A stretch of 64,000 bases of DNA from Gulbenkiania mobilis (GTDB lineage: Bacteria; Pseudomonadota; Gammaproteobacteria; Burkholderiales; Chromobacteriaceae), in NCBI GenBank assembly GCA_004346645.1, contig SMDA01000011.1, forward strand, positions 1 through 64,000, given 5' to 3'. Below, piece after piece: positions 18,846 to 27,986 of this stretch (the stretch's first letter is position 1; each line of letters starts with the position of its first letter). Both the position numbers and the translations under genes were made by a program. A model generated the notes under the pieces. The model searched no databases and was not told where the DNA came from. It saw nothing but the letters and a program-made list of their open reading frames with translations.

Positions 18846-19328
18846 TCAGTCGTTGAGCGCCCGGCGCAGTGCCGGGAGGCTGCATTTTACCCGAGGCAAC
18901 ACGGTACGGTCCCAACGGGCGCTTGCGGGCGCGGCAAAGCGCTCTTCGTACGGCTGCTCCCTCACCACCCTGTACGCCCCGGTCTTGAAACGCAGGCCGC
19001 GGCGGGTCGTGCCGAGGATCTGCGCCTGGATCTGGTGCATGCCCTCGATGGTGTAGTCATAGGTGATACGGACGCTGCCGTCCGGCTGTACGTAGCCATC
19101 GCGCAGGCGGCCGGTGCGGCCATCCTTGCCGTGCGGAAAGTAGACCATGCGGCCCTGCACCGTGTGGCCGGTGCGATCGAGCCGCACCGCACGCTCCACG
19201 TGTCTGTCGTTGAGGTAGTAACAGCTACGCCCTTCGGGCAGGACCGAACCAGAGCCGGCCCATGCCGGGACGCCCAAGGTCGCGCCGATACAGAGGCTGG
19301 CAATGAGGTGGGCAAACGGTGTGTTCAT
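18846..19328 (-). CDS. Secreted protein of unknown function in the glycan cluster
   Basis: The family was not recognised. The 160-residue product has a signal peptide (MNTPFAHLIASLCIGATLGVPAWA) and a mature part with one SCYYLNDRHVERAV segment. Beta-rich repeats and many basic and aromatic residues follow, ending in a short Cys-containing tail. GGAG precedes the start at 19328, and the frame is open further upstream without support. It lies between two glycosyltransferase genes, in the same direction, so a periplasmic or surface role linked to the glycan is possible but not shown. Confidence 0.65.
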   Translation of the reverse strand: MNTPFAHLIASLCIGATLGVPAWAGSGSVLPEGRSCYYLNDRHVERAVRLDRTGHTVQGRMVYFPHGKDGRTGRLRDGYVQPDGSVRITYDYTIEGMHQIQAQILGTTRRGLRFKTGAYRVVREQPYEERFAAPASARWDRTVLPRVKCSLPALRRALND

Positions 19329-19380
19329 GGCATTCTCCGCAGATTGAGGGGCCCGAATGCCCCAGCCCGCCACCAGCAGT

Positions 19381-20517
19381 TCATGCGCCTGCACGGAGCG
19401 CGCTGCGCTCCAGCTGGGCATACAGGGCCACGAGCTTCTGCGCTTCGGCCGACCAGCTATAGCGACTGAGCACCGCCTGCCTGCCGGCCTCGCCCATCTG
19501 CCGCGCCATCGACTCGTCCCCCAAGAGGCGGTTGATGGCAGCGGCGATGGCCGGGGCATCTTCCGGATTGACCAGCAGGCCGCAGCCGGCGTCGGTCACG
19601 ATCTCACGCCACAGGGGAAAGTCACTGGCGATCACCGGCATGCCGGCGGCCATGTATTCGAAGAGCTTGATCGGCAACGCATCCACATAGTTGGGGGTGG
19701 GAAACAGCGTTACGAGACCGACCTTGCTGCGGGACAGCACGTCTGCCACTCCTGCGCGGTCCAGCACGCCCAGATCGTTGACGCGCGCCCACCCGGGCAG
19801 TCGCTCCATCTGGGCACGCAGACCGGGCTCGCTCCACGGGCCGGCCAGGTTGAGCCGGGTGGCGGTGTGCGGCAGCGCTGAGATGATCGGCCCGATCCCA
19901 CGGATGCGACTGATACCGCCCAGATAGCACACCTCGTTGCGGCGCGCGTCCCACGGCGTGTCACGCACCAGCTCCTCCAGAATGGGGTAGTTGCAAACGT
20001 CCACCACCCGAGCGTTGAGCGGGGTGAAGCGGTCGCGGATGTGCGGCGTGGAGGTGACGATGGCGTCGAAGCGACGGACGGCGTGGTTCTCGAAGGTTTC
20101 GAACCCACGCGACACCAGCGGCCGTACCGCGGCAGGAATCCAGTGCTTGGCCAGGATCTGGCGGGGAACATCCTCGTGCACGTCGTAAACCACGCGGATG
20201 CCGGCGCGGCGCAGCCGCAGACCGGCCGGGATCAGCTCCGGATCGTGAAAGTGCGCCACATCGGGACGCAGGGCCAGCACGGCTTCGCAGACCTTGCGCG
20301 TTGTCGCCGTCATCCGACCCAGCCGACCACGGCGGGCGCTGGCGTCCGGACGCGGGCCCACGTCTACGATGTGCACGCCCTGTCGGATTTCCGCGCCCTG
20401 CCCGTCCGCCACCACCAGAATCACTTCATGGCCCGCGCGAGCGAGCGAGACACACTCCTTGACGAAGATGCGGATATCGTGGCGGGGATGGGCACTGGTG
20501 AAATGGACAATCTTCAT
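19381..20517 (-). CDS. Family 4 glycosyltransferase
   Basis: GT-B enzyme of 378 residues. It has the N-terminal segment MKIVHFTSAHPRHDIRIFVKE, a HFHDPELIPAG acceptor motif, YDVHEDVPRQ, and a donor domain with NLAGPW and LPIKLFEYMAAGMPVIASDFP, where the second Glu of the EX7E-type motif sits. Similar proteins occur in capsule and lipopolysaccharide clusters. The start at 20517 matches the family; upstream frame to 20637 is without homology. An intergenic copy of the dispersed word (20583-20593) lies just upstream. Confidence 0.88.
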   Translation of the reverse strand: MKIVHFTSAHPRHDIRIFVKECVSLARAGHEVILVVADGQGAEIRQGVHIVDVGPRPDASARRGRLGRMTATTRKVCEAVLALRPDVAHFHDPELIPAGLRLRRAGIRVVYDVHEDVPRQILAKHWIPAAVRPLVSRGFETFENHAVRRFDAIVTSTPHIRDRFTPLNARVVDVCNYPILEELVRDTPWDARRNEVCYLGGISRIRGIGPIISALPHTATRLNLAGPWSEPGLRAQMERLPGWARVNDLGVLDRAGVADVLSRSKVGLVTLFPTPNYVDALPIKLFEYMAAGMPVIASDFPLWREIVTDAGCGLLVNPEDAPAIAAAINRLLGDESMARQMGEAGRQAVLSRYSWSAEAQKLVALYAQLERSALRAGA

Positions 20518-20599
20518 GACGGAGCGGGGCCTGCCGGATACGGCGTGACAAAGGGCGCATGATAGCGCAGTTGGCCGGGCAAGGTTGGCCGAAGCCCGC

Positions 20600-21682
20600 C
20601 TAGGTCCCGTCCAGCAGGGCGCGGTACAGTGCGGCAAAACGCACCATGTTGGGACGATGAAGGCCCTTCTGCTCCACCAAACGACGGTTGAGGGCGGCGG
20701 CCCCGCTCAGGACTGCATCGTCCGCTGCGCGCCCCAGCGCCGCCCGCAGTGCCGCACCCAGCCGAGCCACATCCTCGACGATCATGCCGTTGATGCCGTC
20801 GAGCACCCATTCCAGATTGGCCGGCAGGTTGGACAGCACCGGCAGGCAGCCGTGTCCCATCGCTTCGAGCAGGCTGATGCTGGTGGCGTCGCTCTCGGGC
20901 ACGCTGACGAACACGCGCGCCTGCTGATAGAGCCCGGCCAGCACCTCTGGTGTCACGAAGCCGGTGAACTGCAGTCGGCTCAGCCCCAGTGAACTGGCCA
21001 AAGCCTGCAGGCGGCCGCTCTCCTCACCGCTGGCGGCCACTGTCAGCGTCCAGCCGGCCAAGGCCGGATCGGCCTCCACCTCGGCCCAGGCGCGCACGAT
21101 GGCGTCGATGCGGTAAAGCGGCTTGTGCAGCCGGCAGGAGAGCACATTGAGCGGCTTTTCAGCCAGGCGTGGCGCAGCCGGCAGGGCATCCATGCCGAAG
21201 TTCACCACCTCCATCCGGGCTACCGGGGCCAGCGTGCGAATCACCGCCGCCATGTGTAGCGAATCGCTGGTGACGGCCGAAGCGGCCTCAAGGTTGGCCG
21301 AAACCATTTGCCGCAGCCAGCGGCCACGCCGAGGCAGCAAGAGCACATCCGACCCCCAGGCGGTCAGCACCCAAGGTACGGACAACCCCGTCAGCGCGCG
21401 GCGGGCATGCCAAGCGACGCTATTGGCCTGGTGCACCTGAACGATGGCCGGACGAACCTGTCGCACCCAGTCGCGCAGCCGCCGCGCCGTGCCCAGTGCC
21501 CGCAATCCGAAATCCACCTGCAGCGTGCCCGCCAGATTGGGCGGACGCCACGCTTCGGGCACCTCCCCATTGCAGGCAAGATAGACCTTGCTCGCGTGCG
21601 GTGCGATGCCGGCAAGGAAGCGCCAGGTGTGCACCGACGCCGATCCCACCACCAGGACGCTGTCCACCGGCAGGTCCTTCAT
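20600..21682 (-). CDS. Family 4 glycosyltransferase
   Basis: GT-B enzyme of 360 residues with a GSASVHTWRFLAGIAPHASKVYLA N-terminal fold. It has a VQVHQANSVAWHARRAL acceptor loop, LTAWGSDVLLLPRRGR, and a donor domain with FVSVPESDATSISLLEAMGHGCLPVLS containing an EX7E-like pattern. It overlaps the acyltransferase gene upstream by ATGA, which fixes the start at 21682. A dispersed-word copy (21292-21302) is read as Val-Ser-Ala-Asn-Leu, unlike the Leu-Ala-Glu reading elsewhere. Confidence 0.88.
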   Translation of the reverse strand: MKDLPVDSVLVVGSASVHTWRFLAGIAPHASKVYLACNGEVPEAWRPPNLAGTLQVDFGLRALGTARRLRDWVRQVRPAIVQVHQANSVAWHARRALTGLSVPWVLTAWGSDVLLLPRRGRWLRQMVSANLEAASAVTSDSLHMAAVIRTLAPVARMEVVNFGMDALPAAPRLAEKPLNVLSCRLHKPLYRIDAIVRAWAEVEADPALAGWTLTVAASGEESGRLQALASSLGLSRLQFTGFVTPEVLAGLYQQARVFVSVPESDATSISLLEAMGHGCLPVLSNLPANLEWVLDGINGMIVEDVARLGAALRAALGRAADDAVLSGAAALNRRLVEQKGLHRPNMVRFAALYRALLDGT

Positions 21683-22272
21683 TGCGGCAGGTTCTCGCGG
21701 CCGGCCCACGCGGCATAGTGCGGCGCCAGCTCCGGATGCTTCTGCAGCCAGCGCGCGTCGCCCTCACGCGTGTCACCGATCACCTGCGCCGGGTTGCCGA
21801 CCAGCACGGCAAAGTCCGGATACTCACCGGCGGTCACGAAGCTGTAGGCAGACACCAGCGCGCCCTTGCCCAGGTGCACGCCCGGCATCAGCACGCTGTG
21901 CGGACCGATGAAGGTGTAGGGTCCAATGGAGGAAGGGCTGCGAAGATACCCCTTAGGATCGCGCTGCCCGAGGTAGGCATTGCCGTACAGGCGCAGTGCG
22001 ATGTGGCTGGAGTGCGTCAGCAGGGACACATAGTTGGTGATCTGGCAGCCCTCGCCGATCGACAGGCCGCCGGAGGCGTCGATCAGGTTGAAGTGGCCAA
22101 TCCAGATGTTGTCGCCCAGTTCCAGCCGCTGCGGATACTCGATGCGGGTCATGTTGGAGACGCGCGTGCGCGGCAGGTACACGCCGTCATGGCGACGGTA
22201 ACCGTACACCATCCGCGGGCCGATCAGCCCGGAAAGCCGGAAACGCAGCGATTGCCAGAGCCTTGCGATCAT
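21679..22272 (-). CDS. Left-handed beta-helix acyltransferase (WbbJ-like)
   Basis: Acetyl/acyl-transferase of the hexapeptide-repeat family, probably decorating a glycan residue. The 197-residue protein shows imperfect hexad repeats (LGDNIWIGHFNLID, IGEGCQITNYVSLL), then SIGPYTFIGPHSVLMPGVHLGKGALVSAYSFVTAGEYPDFAVLVGNPA, the typical C-terminal module. It overlaps both neighbours by ATGA, so flippase, acyltransferase and glycosyltransferase are translationally coupled. Confidence 0.87.
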   Translation of the reverse strand: MIARLWQSLRFRLSGLIGPRMVYGYRRHDGVYLPRTRVSNMTRIEYPQRLELGDNIWIGHFNLIDASGGLSIGEGCQITNYVSLLTHSSHIALRLYGNAYLGQRDPKGYLRSPSSIGPYTFIGPHSVLMPGVHLGKGALVSAYSFVTAGEYPDFAVLVGNPAQVIGDTREGDARWLQKHPELAPHYAAWAGRENLPQ

Positions 22273-23567
22273 CGAGCTGCCCTGAAAAGCCAGACGAAAT
22301 AGGTTATGAAGTACACCGACATCACTGCGGAGGTCAGCCAGCAGGCGGCGGTGAGGTCGTTCCAGAGGAAATTGCCGACAGCGATGCACCCGAGGAAGAG
22401 TACGCTTCCCACCACGGTGAAGGCAAACGCGATGCGCTGGCGGTCGATCACGAGCGGTACCATACCCAGCGGCGAGGCGATGAAGTGGAACAGAATGTAG
22501 GGGGCCAGCGCTTGGGCGTAGCGCCCCGCGTCGCGCCAGCTTTCACCGAAGACGAAGGCAAAAAGGATGTCACCGGCACCGAGAATGATGCCGAAGGGGA
22601 TCAGCGACAGCAACAGCAGCACCACCAGCGACTTCTTCAGTAGCGGTACCAAGGGCCGGCCCTCGTTGCGCGCGGCGGCCAGATCACGGTAGGTGACCTG
22701 GGCCACCGCCTGCCCCACCAGCGCCGCCGGCAGCTTGAGCACCCGCATCATCAGACCGAAGAGGCCAACCACGGTCGAACCCGAGAGCACCGTCAGCAGC
22801 GTGACGGTCAGCGTGTCCTGCAGGGCCGCGACGAAGGCATGGGGCGCGTTCACGCGCGGGAACTCGGCATACTCGCGGGCCACCGACCGCATGCCAGCCA
22901 GCGAGACCTGATGCCGGAAGCCGAAGCGCTCACGCAGGTCGCGCCAGGCCTGCACCACCAACGAGGCTGCCTGCCCGGCCATCTGTCCCATCACCAGCCC
23001 GCCAGTGGCGAACCCGGCCAGGCCGCACCCGACCTGCACCGCCATCATGCTCACCGCCTGTGCCATGCGGCCGCTGGCGTTGGCCTTGTAGCGCTCGTGG
23101 CGGTTGTTCCAGTTGGCCCAGGCCTGCATCAGGCCGGAGAGGCACAGCGACAGCGGCAGCCAGCGCAGCCAGGGCGCGAGCGCCGGCTCGCCTGCCCGGG
23201 CGGCCAGCCACTCGCTGCCGGGCTCCATCACCAGCGCGGACAGGAGCGACACGGCAAAGGTGATGCCGATGGCCAGCCCCATCAGGTTTGCCGCGCGACG
23301 CGGATCCTCCGGTAGAACGATGGCCAGTTCGTAGCGTGCCGTGGCCAGCACGGCCAGGTTGGACAGCCAGGCGATATAGATGGCCAGCACGCCGAACTCG
23401 GCCGGACTGTAGAGCCGGGTGAGCAGGGGCGCCAAGAGCAGCGGCAGGAACTGCGCGACCGCGGCGCCCCCCGCGAGGGTGGCCACGTTACGGGCAAAGC
23501 CGCCGGTCAGGAACGATTTGAGCCGGGCGAGCAGGGGCATTCCGGTCGGGGCACTGTGTGTCTGCAT
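22269..23567 (-). CDS. Oligosaccharide flippase (Wzx/PST family)
   Basis: Polytopic inner-membrane protein predicted to flip the undecaprenyl-linked oligosaccharide to the periplasm. About 12 hydrophobic helices are seen in 432 residues, with the family opening FARNVATLAGGAAVAQFLPLLLAPLLTRLYSPAEFG. The start is uncertain: GTG at 23597, ATG at 23567 and ATG at 23540 are in frame, and none has a strong Shine-Dalgarno; the last fits the homologous start best. No Wzy polymerase or Wzz regulator gene is visible nearby, suggesting a short, unpolymerised glycan. Confidence 0.87.
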   Translation of the reverse strand: MQTHSAPTGMPLLARLKSFLTGGFARNVATLAGGAAVAQFLPLLLAPLLTRLYSPAEFGVLAIYIAWLSNLAVLATARYELAIVLPEDPRRAANLMGLAIGITFAVSLLSALVMEPGSEWLAARAGEPALAPWLRWLPLSLCLSGLMQAWANWNNRHERYKANASGRMAQAVSMMAVQVGCGLAGFATGGLVMGQMAGQAASLVVQAWRDLRERFGFRHQVSLAGMRSVAREYAEFPRVNAPHAFVAALQDTLTVTLLTVLSGSTVVGLFGLMMRVLKLPAALVGQAVAQVTYRDLAAARNEGRPLVPLLKKSLVVLLLLSLIPFGIILGAGDILFAFVFGESWRDAGRYAQALAPYILFHFIASPLGMVPLVIDRQRIAFAFTVVGSVLFLGCIAVGNFLWNDLTAACWLTSAVMSVYFITYFVWLFRAAR

Positions 23568-23687
23568 GGGAGAGGACGGTCGGGCTGGTTGGGTCACGCC
23601 GGCGCGAGGCGCCGGACCGGTCCGCCGCCTAGGATCGGGCGGCGGGTGCGGGGCTTGTGGTGCAAGCCGGATGCCTGCCCGGCCCGA

Positions 23688-24785
23688 TCAGGCGAGTGCC
23701 TGACGGACGGCGGCGATGACCGTGTCCTGCGTGGCGGCGTCCAGGAAGGGATGCATCGGCAGGCTGAGCACGCGGCGCGAGGCAGATTCGGCTACCGGAA
23801 AGGCGCCCTCTTCCAGCCCCAAATGGGCAAAGGCGGGCTGCCGGTGCAGCGGGATCGGGTAATGCACAGCGGTCGGAATGCCGGCGGCCTGCAGGGCCTG
23901 CTGTACCCGCGTCCGGTCGTCCACTTCCAGTGTGTACTGTGCATAGACGTGGGTATTACCTTCGGCCAACCGCGGCACCCGAGCCACCTCTTCCAGGTAG
24001 GCCGAATAGCGGGCCCCAATGCGTGCCCGGGCCTCTACTTCCTCCGGGAAACTGGGCAGCTTGGCCAGGAGCACGGCGGCCTGCAGCGTATCCAGCCGGC
24101 CGTTCATGCCTGTGAGAGGGTGGTGGTAACGGGTGTCCTGCCCGTGCACGCGCAGCTGGCGCATGCGGGCGGCCAAGGCGTCATCGTCGGTGAAGATGGC
24201 ACCGCCGTCCCCGTAGCACCCCAGCGGCTTGCTGGGGAAGAAGCTGGTGCAGCCAATGGTAGAGAGCGCCCCCGAGCGGCGGCCATGCCGGGTGGCGCCA
24301 AAGCTCTGCGCGCCATCTTCGATCACTGCCAGGCCATGCTTTTGGGCAATGGCATTGATCGTGTCGAAGTCGGCGCACTGCCCGTACAGGCTGACCGGCA
24401 TGATGGCGCGGGTGCGCGGCGTGATCGCTGCCTCGATCAGGGCGGGGTCCAGGTTATAGGTATCCGGGTCAATGTCCACAAACACCGGCTTGCCACCCAG
24501 CAGCGCTACCACTTCGCCGGTGGCGATGAAGGTGAAGGGGGTGGTGATGACTTCGTCGCCGGGCGCCAGGCCGATGGCCATCAGCGCGATCTGCAGGGCA
24601 GCGGTCCCGTCGCACACGCCGATGGCGTGGCGCACGCCCACGTACTCGGCCAGTTTTTCCTCCAGCTCAAGCACTTCCGGACCCATGATGAACTGGCCAT
24701 GATCCAGGACGGCCTGCATCCGGGCGTCGATCTCGCCCTTGAGGTGGCGGTACTGCGTTTTCAGGTCAATGAACGGAAGGCTCAT
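23688..24785 (-). CDS. wbpE: UDP-3-keto-GlcNAcA aminotransferase (WbpE/WlbC-like)
   Basis: DegT/DnrJ/EryC1 aminotransferase, predicted to put the 3-amino group on UDP-2-acetamido-2-deoxy-3-keto-glucuronate. The 365-residue protein starts MSLPFIDLKTQYRHLKGEID, has CDGTAALQIALMAIG, VIEDGAQSFGA and the PLP-Lys segment FFPSKPLGCYGDGGA, all matching WbpE/WlbC. GGAG precedes the start at 24785. A 20-bp inverted repeat of the dispersed word lies directly upstream of this ribosome-binding site. The dehydrogenase WbpB and acetyltransferase WbpD of the same pathway lie upstream in the operon. Confidence 0.92.
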   Translation of the reverse strand: MSLPFIDLKTQYRHLKGEIDARMQAVLDHGQFIMGPEVLELEEKLAEYVGVRHAIGVCDGTAALQIALMAIGLAPGDEVITTPFTFIATGEVVALLGGKPVFVDIDPDTYNLDPALIEAAITPRTRAIMPVSLYGQCADFDTINAIAQKHGLAVIEDGAQSFGATRHGRRSGALSTIGCTSFFPSKPLGCYGDGGAIFTDDDALAARMRQLRVHGQDTRYHHPLTGMNGRLDTLQAAVLLAKLPSFPEEVEARARIGARYSAYLEEVARVPRLAEGNTHVYAQYTLEVDDRTRVQQALQAAGIPTAVHYPIPLHRQPAFAHLGLEEGAFPVAESASRRVLSLPMHPFLDAATQDTVIAAVRQALA

Positions 24786-24798
24786 CGCAACTCGCTCC

Positions 24799-24818
24799 TT
24801 CGGCCAACCTTGGCCGAA
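24799..24818. repeat. Palindromic form of the dispersed word
   Basis: TTCGGCCAA (24799-24807) and TTGGCCGAA (24810-24818) are perfect inverted arms around CC, just upstream of the wbpE-like ribosome-binding site. The left half is one exact 11-bp copy. Confidence 0.85.
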
Positions 24819-24831
24819 AACGGTGTTCGGT

Positions 24832-25398
24832 TCAAAGCGGCGTGCAGTGGTTGCCGCCGATGTCGTAGCACTGGCCGCAGGCTGGACAGGCATGCTCGCC
24901 GATGTCGTTGCACAGGCGCTCGCCGCAAGCACACATCCAGCCGATGCGGCGGGCCGGCGCGCCCACCATCAGCGCATAGTCGGGCACGTCGCGCGTGACC
25001 ACGGCGCCGGCCCCCACGAAGGCATAACGGCCGATGGTGTGGCCGCACACCACGGTCGCATTGGCGCCCAGGCTGGCTCCCTTTTTGACGAGGGTGGGTC
25101 GGTATTCGTTCTTGCGCGGCACCGCGCTGCGTGGGTTGTTGACGTTGGTGAACACCATCGACGGGCCGCAGAACACGTCATCCTCCAGCGTTACTGCGTC
25201 GTAGATGGAGACATTGTTCTGTACCTTGACGTTGTTGCCGATCACCACGTTGTTGCCGACGAACACGTTCTGGCCGAACGAGCAGTGGGCGCCGATGCGG
25301 GCCCCGCCGCAGATGTGCACCCAGTGCCAGATGCGGGTCCCCTCGCCGATGACGGCGCCCTCGTCCACGATGGCGGTCGGATGGATGGTATGACTCAC
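24832..25398 (-). CDS. wbpD: UDP-GlcNAc3NA 3-N-acetyltransferase (WbpD/WlbB-like)
   Basis: Acetylates the 3-amino sugar nucleotide to UDP-2,3-diacetamido-glucuronate. The 188-residue left-handed beta-helix opens [25 protein letters not shown]. The characteristic asparagine-rich loops [26 protein letters not shown] and [25 protein letters not shown] follow, as in WbpD/WlbB. The C-terminus has a Cys-rich tail ([17 protein letters not shown]) that could bind metal. Translation starts at a GTG (25398) with a strong GAGGAG. Confidence 0.93.
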   Translation of the reverse strand: MSHTIHPTAIVDEGAVIGEGTRIWHWVHICGGARIGAHCSFGQNVFVGNNVVIGNNVKVQNNVSIYDAVTLEDDVFCGPSMVFTNVNNPRSAVPRKNEYRPTLVKKGASLGANATVVCGHTIGRYAFVGAGAVVTRDVPDYALMVGAPARRIGWMCACGERLCNDIGEHACPACGQCYDIGGNHCTPL

Positions 25399-25409
25399 GT
25401 TGCCGCTCC

Positions 25410-26468
25410 TCAGTAATCCAAAGGCAGGCTCACCCGCCGGCCGTCGCGGGCGGACAGGTACATCGCGATCAGCAGCTCCAGCGACTTCAGCCCCTCGCGG
25501 CCGTCCGTCTCCGGCTCGGCCGTGCCCTGCATGACGTTGATCACGTTGTCGTAGTACAGCGGATGTCCGAAGCCGTAGACGCTGGTGGTGGCATAGCTGG
25601 CGTTGGCGATCTCGTCATCCATCGGATGCGGCTCGGCAAATTCCCAGTGCTGAATCTCGTTGACTGCCACCCCGCCCACCCGTACGGTGCCGTGCTCGCC
25701 GATGAGGGTGATCGAACCCTCCAGATTCTTGGGATAGGTAAGCATGGTGACGTTCATGCTGCCCAGCGCGCCCGAGCGCCATTTGACGCTGACCACGCCG
25801 GAATCCTCCACCTCGATGTTGCGTGCCAGCGTGGCGGTATAGGCCTGCACGCTTTCCACCGGCCCCACCAGCCAGTCCAAGAGGTCCACATAGTGGCTGG
25901 CCTGGTTCATGAAGGCGCCGCCATCGAACTCCCAGGTGCCGCGCCAGGCGGCCGAATCGTAATACGCCTGCGGACGTGTCCAGAAGACGTTGACGTTCAC
26001 CATATGGATGCGCCCGAAGCGCTTGGCCTCCATCGCCCGCTTGAGCAGCTGCAGCGTGGCGTTGCGACGGTTCTGCTTGACCACGAACAAGCGACGGCCG
26101 GCCTTGTCTGCTGCCTTGACCATCGCCAAGCCGTCCTGCCAGCGCGTGGCCATCGGCTTTTCCGTCATCACGTGGAAACCGGCTTCGGAACAGGCAATGG
26201 ACTGGGCCGGATGCAGGCCCGAAGGCGTGGTCAGCACGATGATGTCGGCGTCGGTTAGGGCCAGCATCCCAGTCAGGCTGGCGTGGCCGCGGGCGCCGGT
26301 GCGGGCCACCGCGGCCTTCAGTGCAGCAGGATCGATGTCGCAAACGTCCACCAGCTCGGCACGGTCGGCGTGTTTCTCCAGCGCAGCGAAGTGGTTCTGG
26401 GCAATACGGCCGCACCCTACGAGTGCAAAGCGGATCTTGCGGTCGGTGATGGCTTCGAAAGCATGCAT
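25410..26468 (-). CDS. wbpB: UDP-GlcNAcA 3-dehydrogenase (WbpB/WlbA-like)
   Basis: Gfo/Idh/MocA-family NAD(P) oxidoreductase that oxidises C3 of UDP-GlcNAcA. The 352-residue protein has the N-terminal Rossmann motif [13 protein letters not shown], the catalytic MTEKPMA segment, VVKQNRRN, and the C-terminal domain with [21 protein letters not shown], all WlbA/WbpB features. Two in-frame ATGs exist (26480 and 26468). The first directly abuts its AAGGA, so the second was chosen. It lies between wbpA and wbpD in the order of the pathway. Confidence 0.92.
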   Translation of the reverse strand: MHAFEAITDRKIRFALVGCGRIAQNHFAALEKHADRAELVDVCDIDPAALKAAVARTGARGHASLTGMLALTDADIIVLTTPSGLHPAQSIACSEAGFHVMTEKPMATRWQDGLAMVKAADKAGRRLFVVKQNRRNATLQLLKRAMEAKRFGRIHMVNVNVFWTRPQAYYDSAAWRGTWEFDGGAFMNQASHYVDLLDWLVGPVESVQAYTATLARNIEVEDSGVVSVKWRSGALGSMNVTMLTYPKNLEGSITLIGEHGTVRVGGVAVNEIQHWEFAEPHPMDDEIANASYATTSVYGFGHPLYYDNVINVMQGTAEPETDGREGLKSLELLIAMYLSARDGRRVSLPLDY

Positions 26469-26528
26469 GGGGCAGGACATTCCTTGGACCGCGGCAGCGC
26501 CGCGGCCTCTAGACGCTAAGGGTTAGTA

Positions 26529-27836
26529 TCAGGCCTTGACGATGTGCCCGGCCGGCTCGAGGTACTTGCCGCGGCTGTCGACGATCAGCTGGGCGTGCGC
26601 CTTGATGAGCGCGTAGTCGAACCGGTCATGGTCGGTGGCCAGCAGTACGCAGTCGTAACCGGCCAGCGTCTCGGCCGTCACCGGCACGCTGGACAGGTCG
26701 AAATGGTGCTCGCGCATTTTGGGGAATACCGGTACGTGCGGGTCGCTATAGGCGATCTCGGCGCCGAGGTCACGCAGTTTCTCCATCAGCATCACCGACG
26801 GGCTCTCGCGCATGTCGTCCACGTTCTTCTTGTAGGCGATGCCCAGCACCAGAATGCGGCTGCCGTTGATCGCCTTGCGACGGTCGTTGAGGGCGGCGGC
26901 CACCTTGCTGACCACGTAGTCCGGCATCGACGAGTTCACCTCGCCGGCCAGCTCGATGAAGCGCGTGTTCACCCCGTATTCGCGCGCTTTCCACGTCAGA
27001 TAGAAGGGATCGATCGGAATGCAGTGACCACCAAGGCCCGGGCCCGGGTAGTAAGGCACGAAGCCGAAGGGCTTGGTCGCCGCAGCACGAATCACCTCAT
27101 GGATATCGATGCCCATGCGGTCGGCAACAATCTTCATCTCGTTCACAAGTCCGATGTTGACCGCGCGGTGGATGTTTTCCAGCAACTTGGTCATCTCCGC
27201 GGCACGGGTAGAGGATACCGGCACCACCTTGTCGATCACCGCGCTGTAGAGGGCTACCCCCACTTCCTGGCACGCCGGGCTGTAGCCGCCGCAGACCTTG
27301 GGAATGGTGCGGGTGGTAAAGTCGGGGTTGCCCGGGTCCTCACGTTCCGGCGAGAACACCAGAAAGGCGTTCTCGCCCACCTTGAGGCCACGCGACTCGA
27401 TGCGCGGCAGCAACTCCTCGTCGGTGGTACCCGGATAAGTGGTGGATTCCAGCGAGACCAGGTGGCCTTCGCGCAGGTAGGGCACCAGCGAGTCCATCGT
27501 GTCGAGCACGAAGGACAGGTCGGGTTCGCGGTACTTGTTGAGCGGCGTGGGCACGCACAGGATCAGGGTATCGGCTTCGCCAGCGCGGGAGAAGTCGGTG
27601 GTGGCCTCGAAGCCGCGATCGCGTGCCTGGCGGATGCTCTCCGCACGGATGTGCTCGATGTAGGAGCGCCCCTCGGTCAGGGCGGTCACCTTGTCGGCGT
27701 CGATGTCGAAACCGAGCACCTTGTAGCCCACTTCGGCAAAGCGCAGCATCAGCGGCAGGCCCACATAGCCAAGCCCGACAATGCCGATCACGGCCGATTT
27801 CTGTTCGATGCGTTGAAGCAGTTGCTGCTGGATCAC
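26529..27836 (-). CDS. wbpA: UDP-N-acetylglucosamine 6-dehydrogenase (WbpA-like)
   Basis: Oxidises UDP-GlcNAc to UDP-GlcNAcA with two rounds of NAD reduction, the committed step of the diacetamido-uronate pathway. The 435-residue protein has the Rossmann motif [11 protein letters not shown], the [11 protein letters not shown] segment, PEREDPG, a lysine-containing [11 protein letters not shown] helix, and the catalytic Cys in [14 protein letters not shown]. The start is a GTG at 27836, preceded by GGGAAG. The frame stays open to an ATG at 27887, but that falls inside a 26-bp palindrome and lacks a ribosome-binding site. It is the first gene of the glycan operon. Confidence 0.92.
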   Translation of the reverse strand: MIQQQLLQRIEQKSAVIGIVGLGYVGLPLMLRFAEVGYKVLGFDIDADKVTALTEGRSYIEHIRAESIRQARDRGFEATTDFSRAGEADTLILCVPTPLNKYREPDLSFVLDTMDSLVPYLREGHLVSLESTTYPGTTDEELLPRIESRGLKVGENAFLVFSPEREDPGNPDFTTRTIPKVCGGYSPACQEVGVALYSAVIDKVVPVSSTRAAEMTKLLENIHRAVNIGLVNEMKIVADRMGIDIHEVIRAAATKPFGFVPYYPGPGLGGHCIPIDPFYLTWKAREYGVNTRFIELAGEVNSSMPDYVVSKVAAALNDRRKAINGSRILVLGIAYKKNVDDMRESPSVMLMEKLRDLGAEIAYSDPHVPVFPKMREHHFDLSSVPVTAETLAGYDCVLLATDHDRFDYALIKAHAQLIVDSRGKYLEPAGHIVKA

Positions 27837-27867
27837 GATGAATCTTCCCGGAACTAGAAAAAGTCTT

Positions 27868-27893
27868 GGGCCTGTGAAACGTTTCACAGGCCC
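27868..27893. promoter_or_regulatory. 26-bp perfect palindrome in the wbpA leader (candidate operator)
   Basis: Bases 27868-27893 are a perfect inverted repeat centred on CCTGTGAAACGTTTCACAGG. The centre AAACGTTT fits the central-CG pattern of LacI/GalR-type operators. It lies about +16 to +41 from the predicted wbpA start point. In RNA it is also a strong hairpin, followed after 5 nt by TTTTT on the minus strand, so attenuation is an alternative. Confidence 0.6.
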
Positions 27894-27914
27894 GGATATG
27901 CAGTGTTGGCCGGC

Positions 27915-27943
27915 ATTATACGCGCAGCCCGCCGCGCACTCAC
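27915..27943 (-). promoter_or_regulatory. Predicted promoter of the glycan operon
   Basis: On the minus strand a perfect TATAAT (27915-27920) is 17 bp from GTGAGT (27938-27943), a weak -35. The implied start is near 27908, just upstream of the palindrome and about 70 nt before the wbpA GTG. Confidence 0.55.
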
Positions 27944-27986
27944 GCTTTCGCCCGGCAGGTTCGCGGCGGTGTACGCCGGTGCCGTT

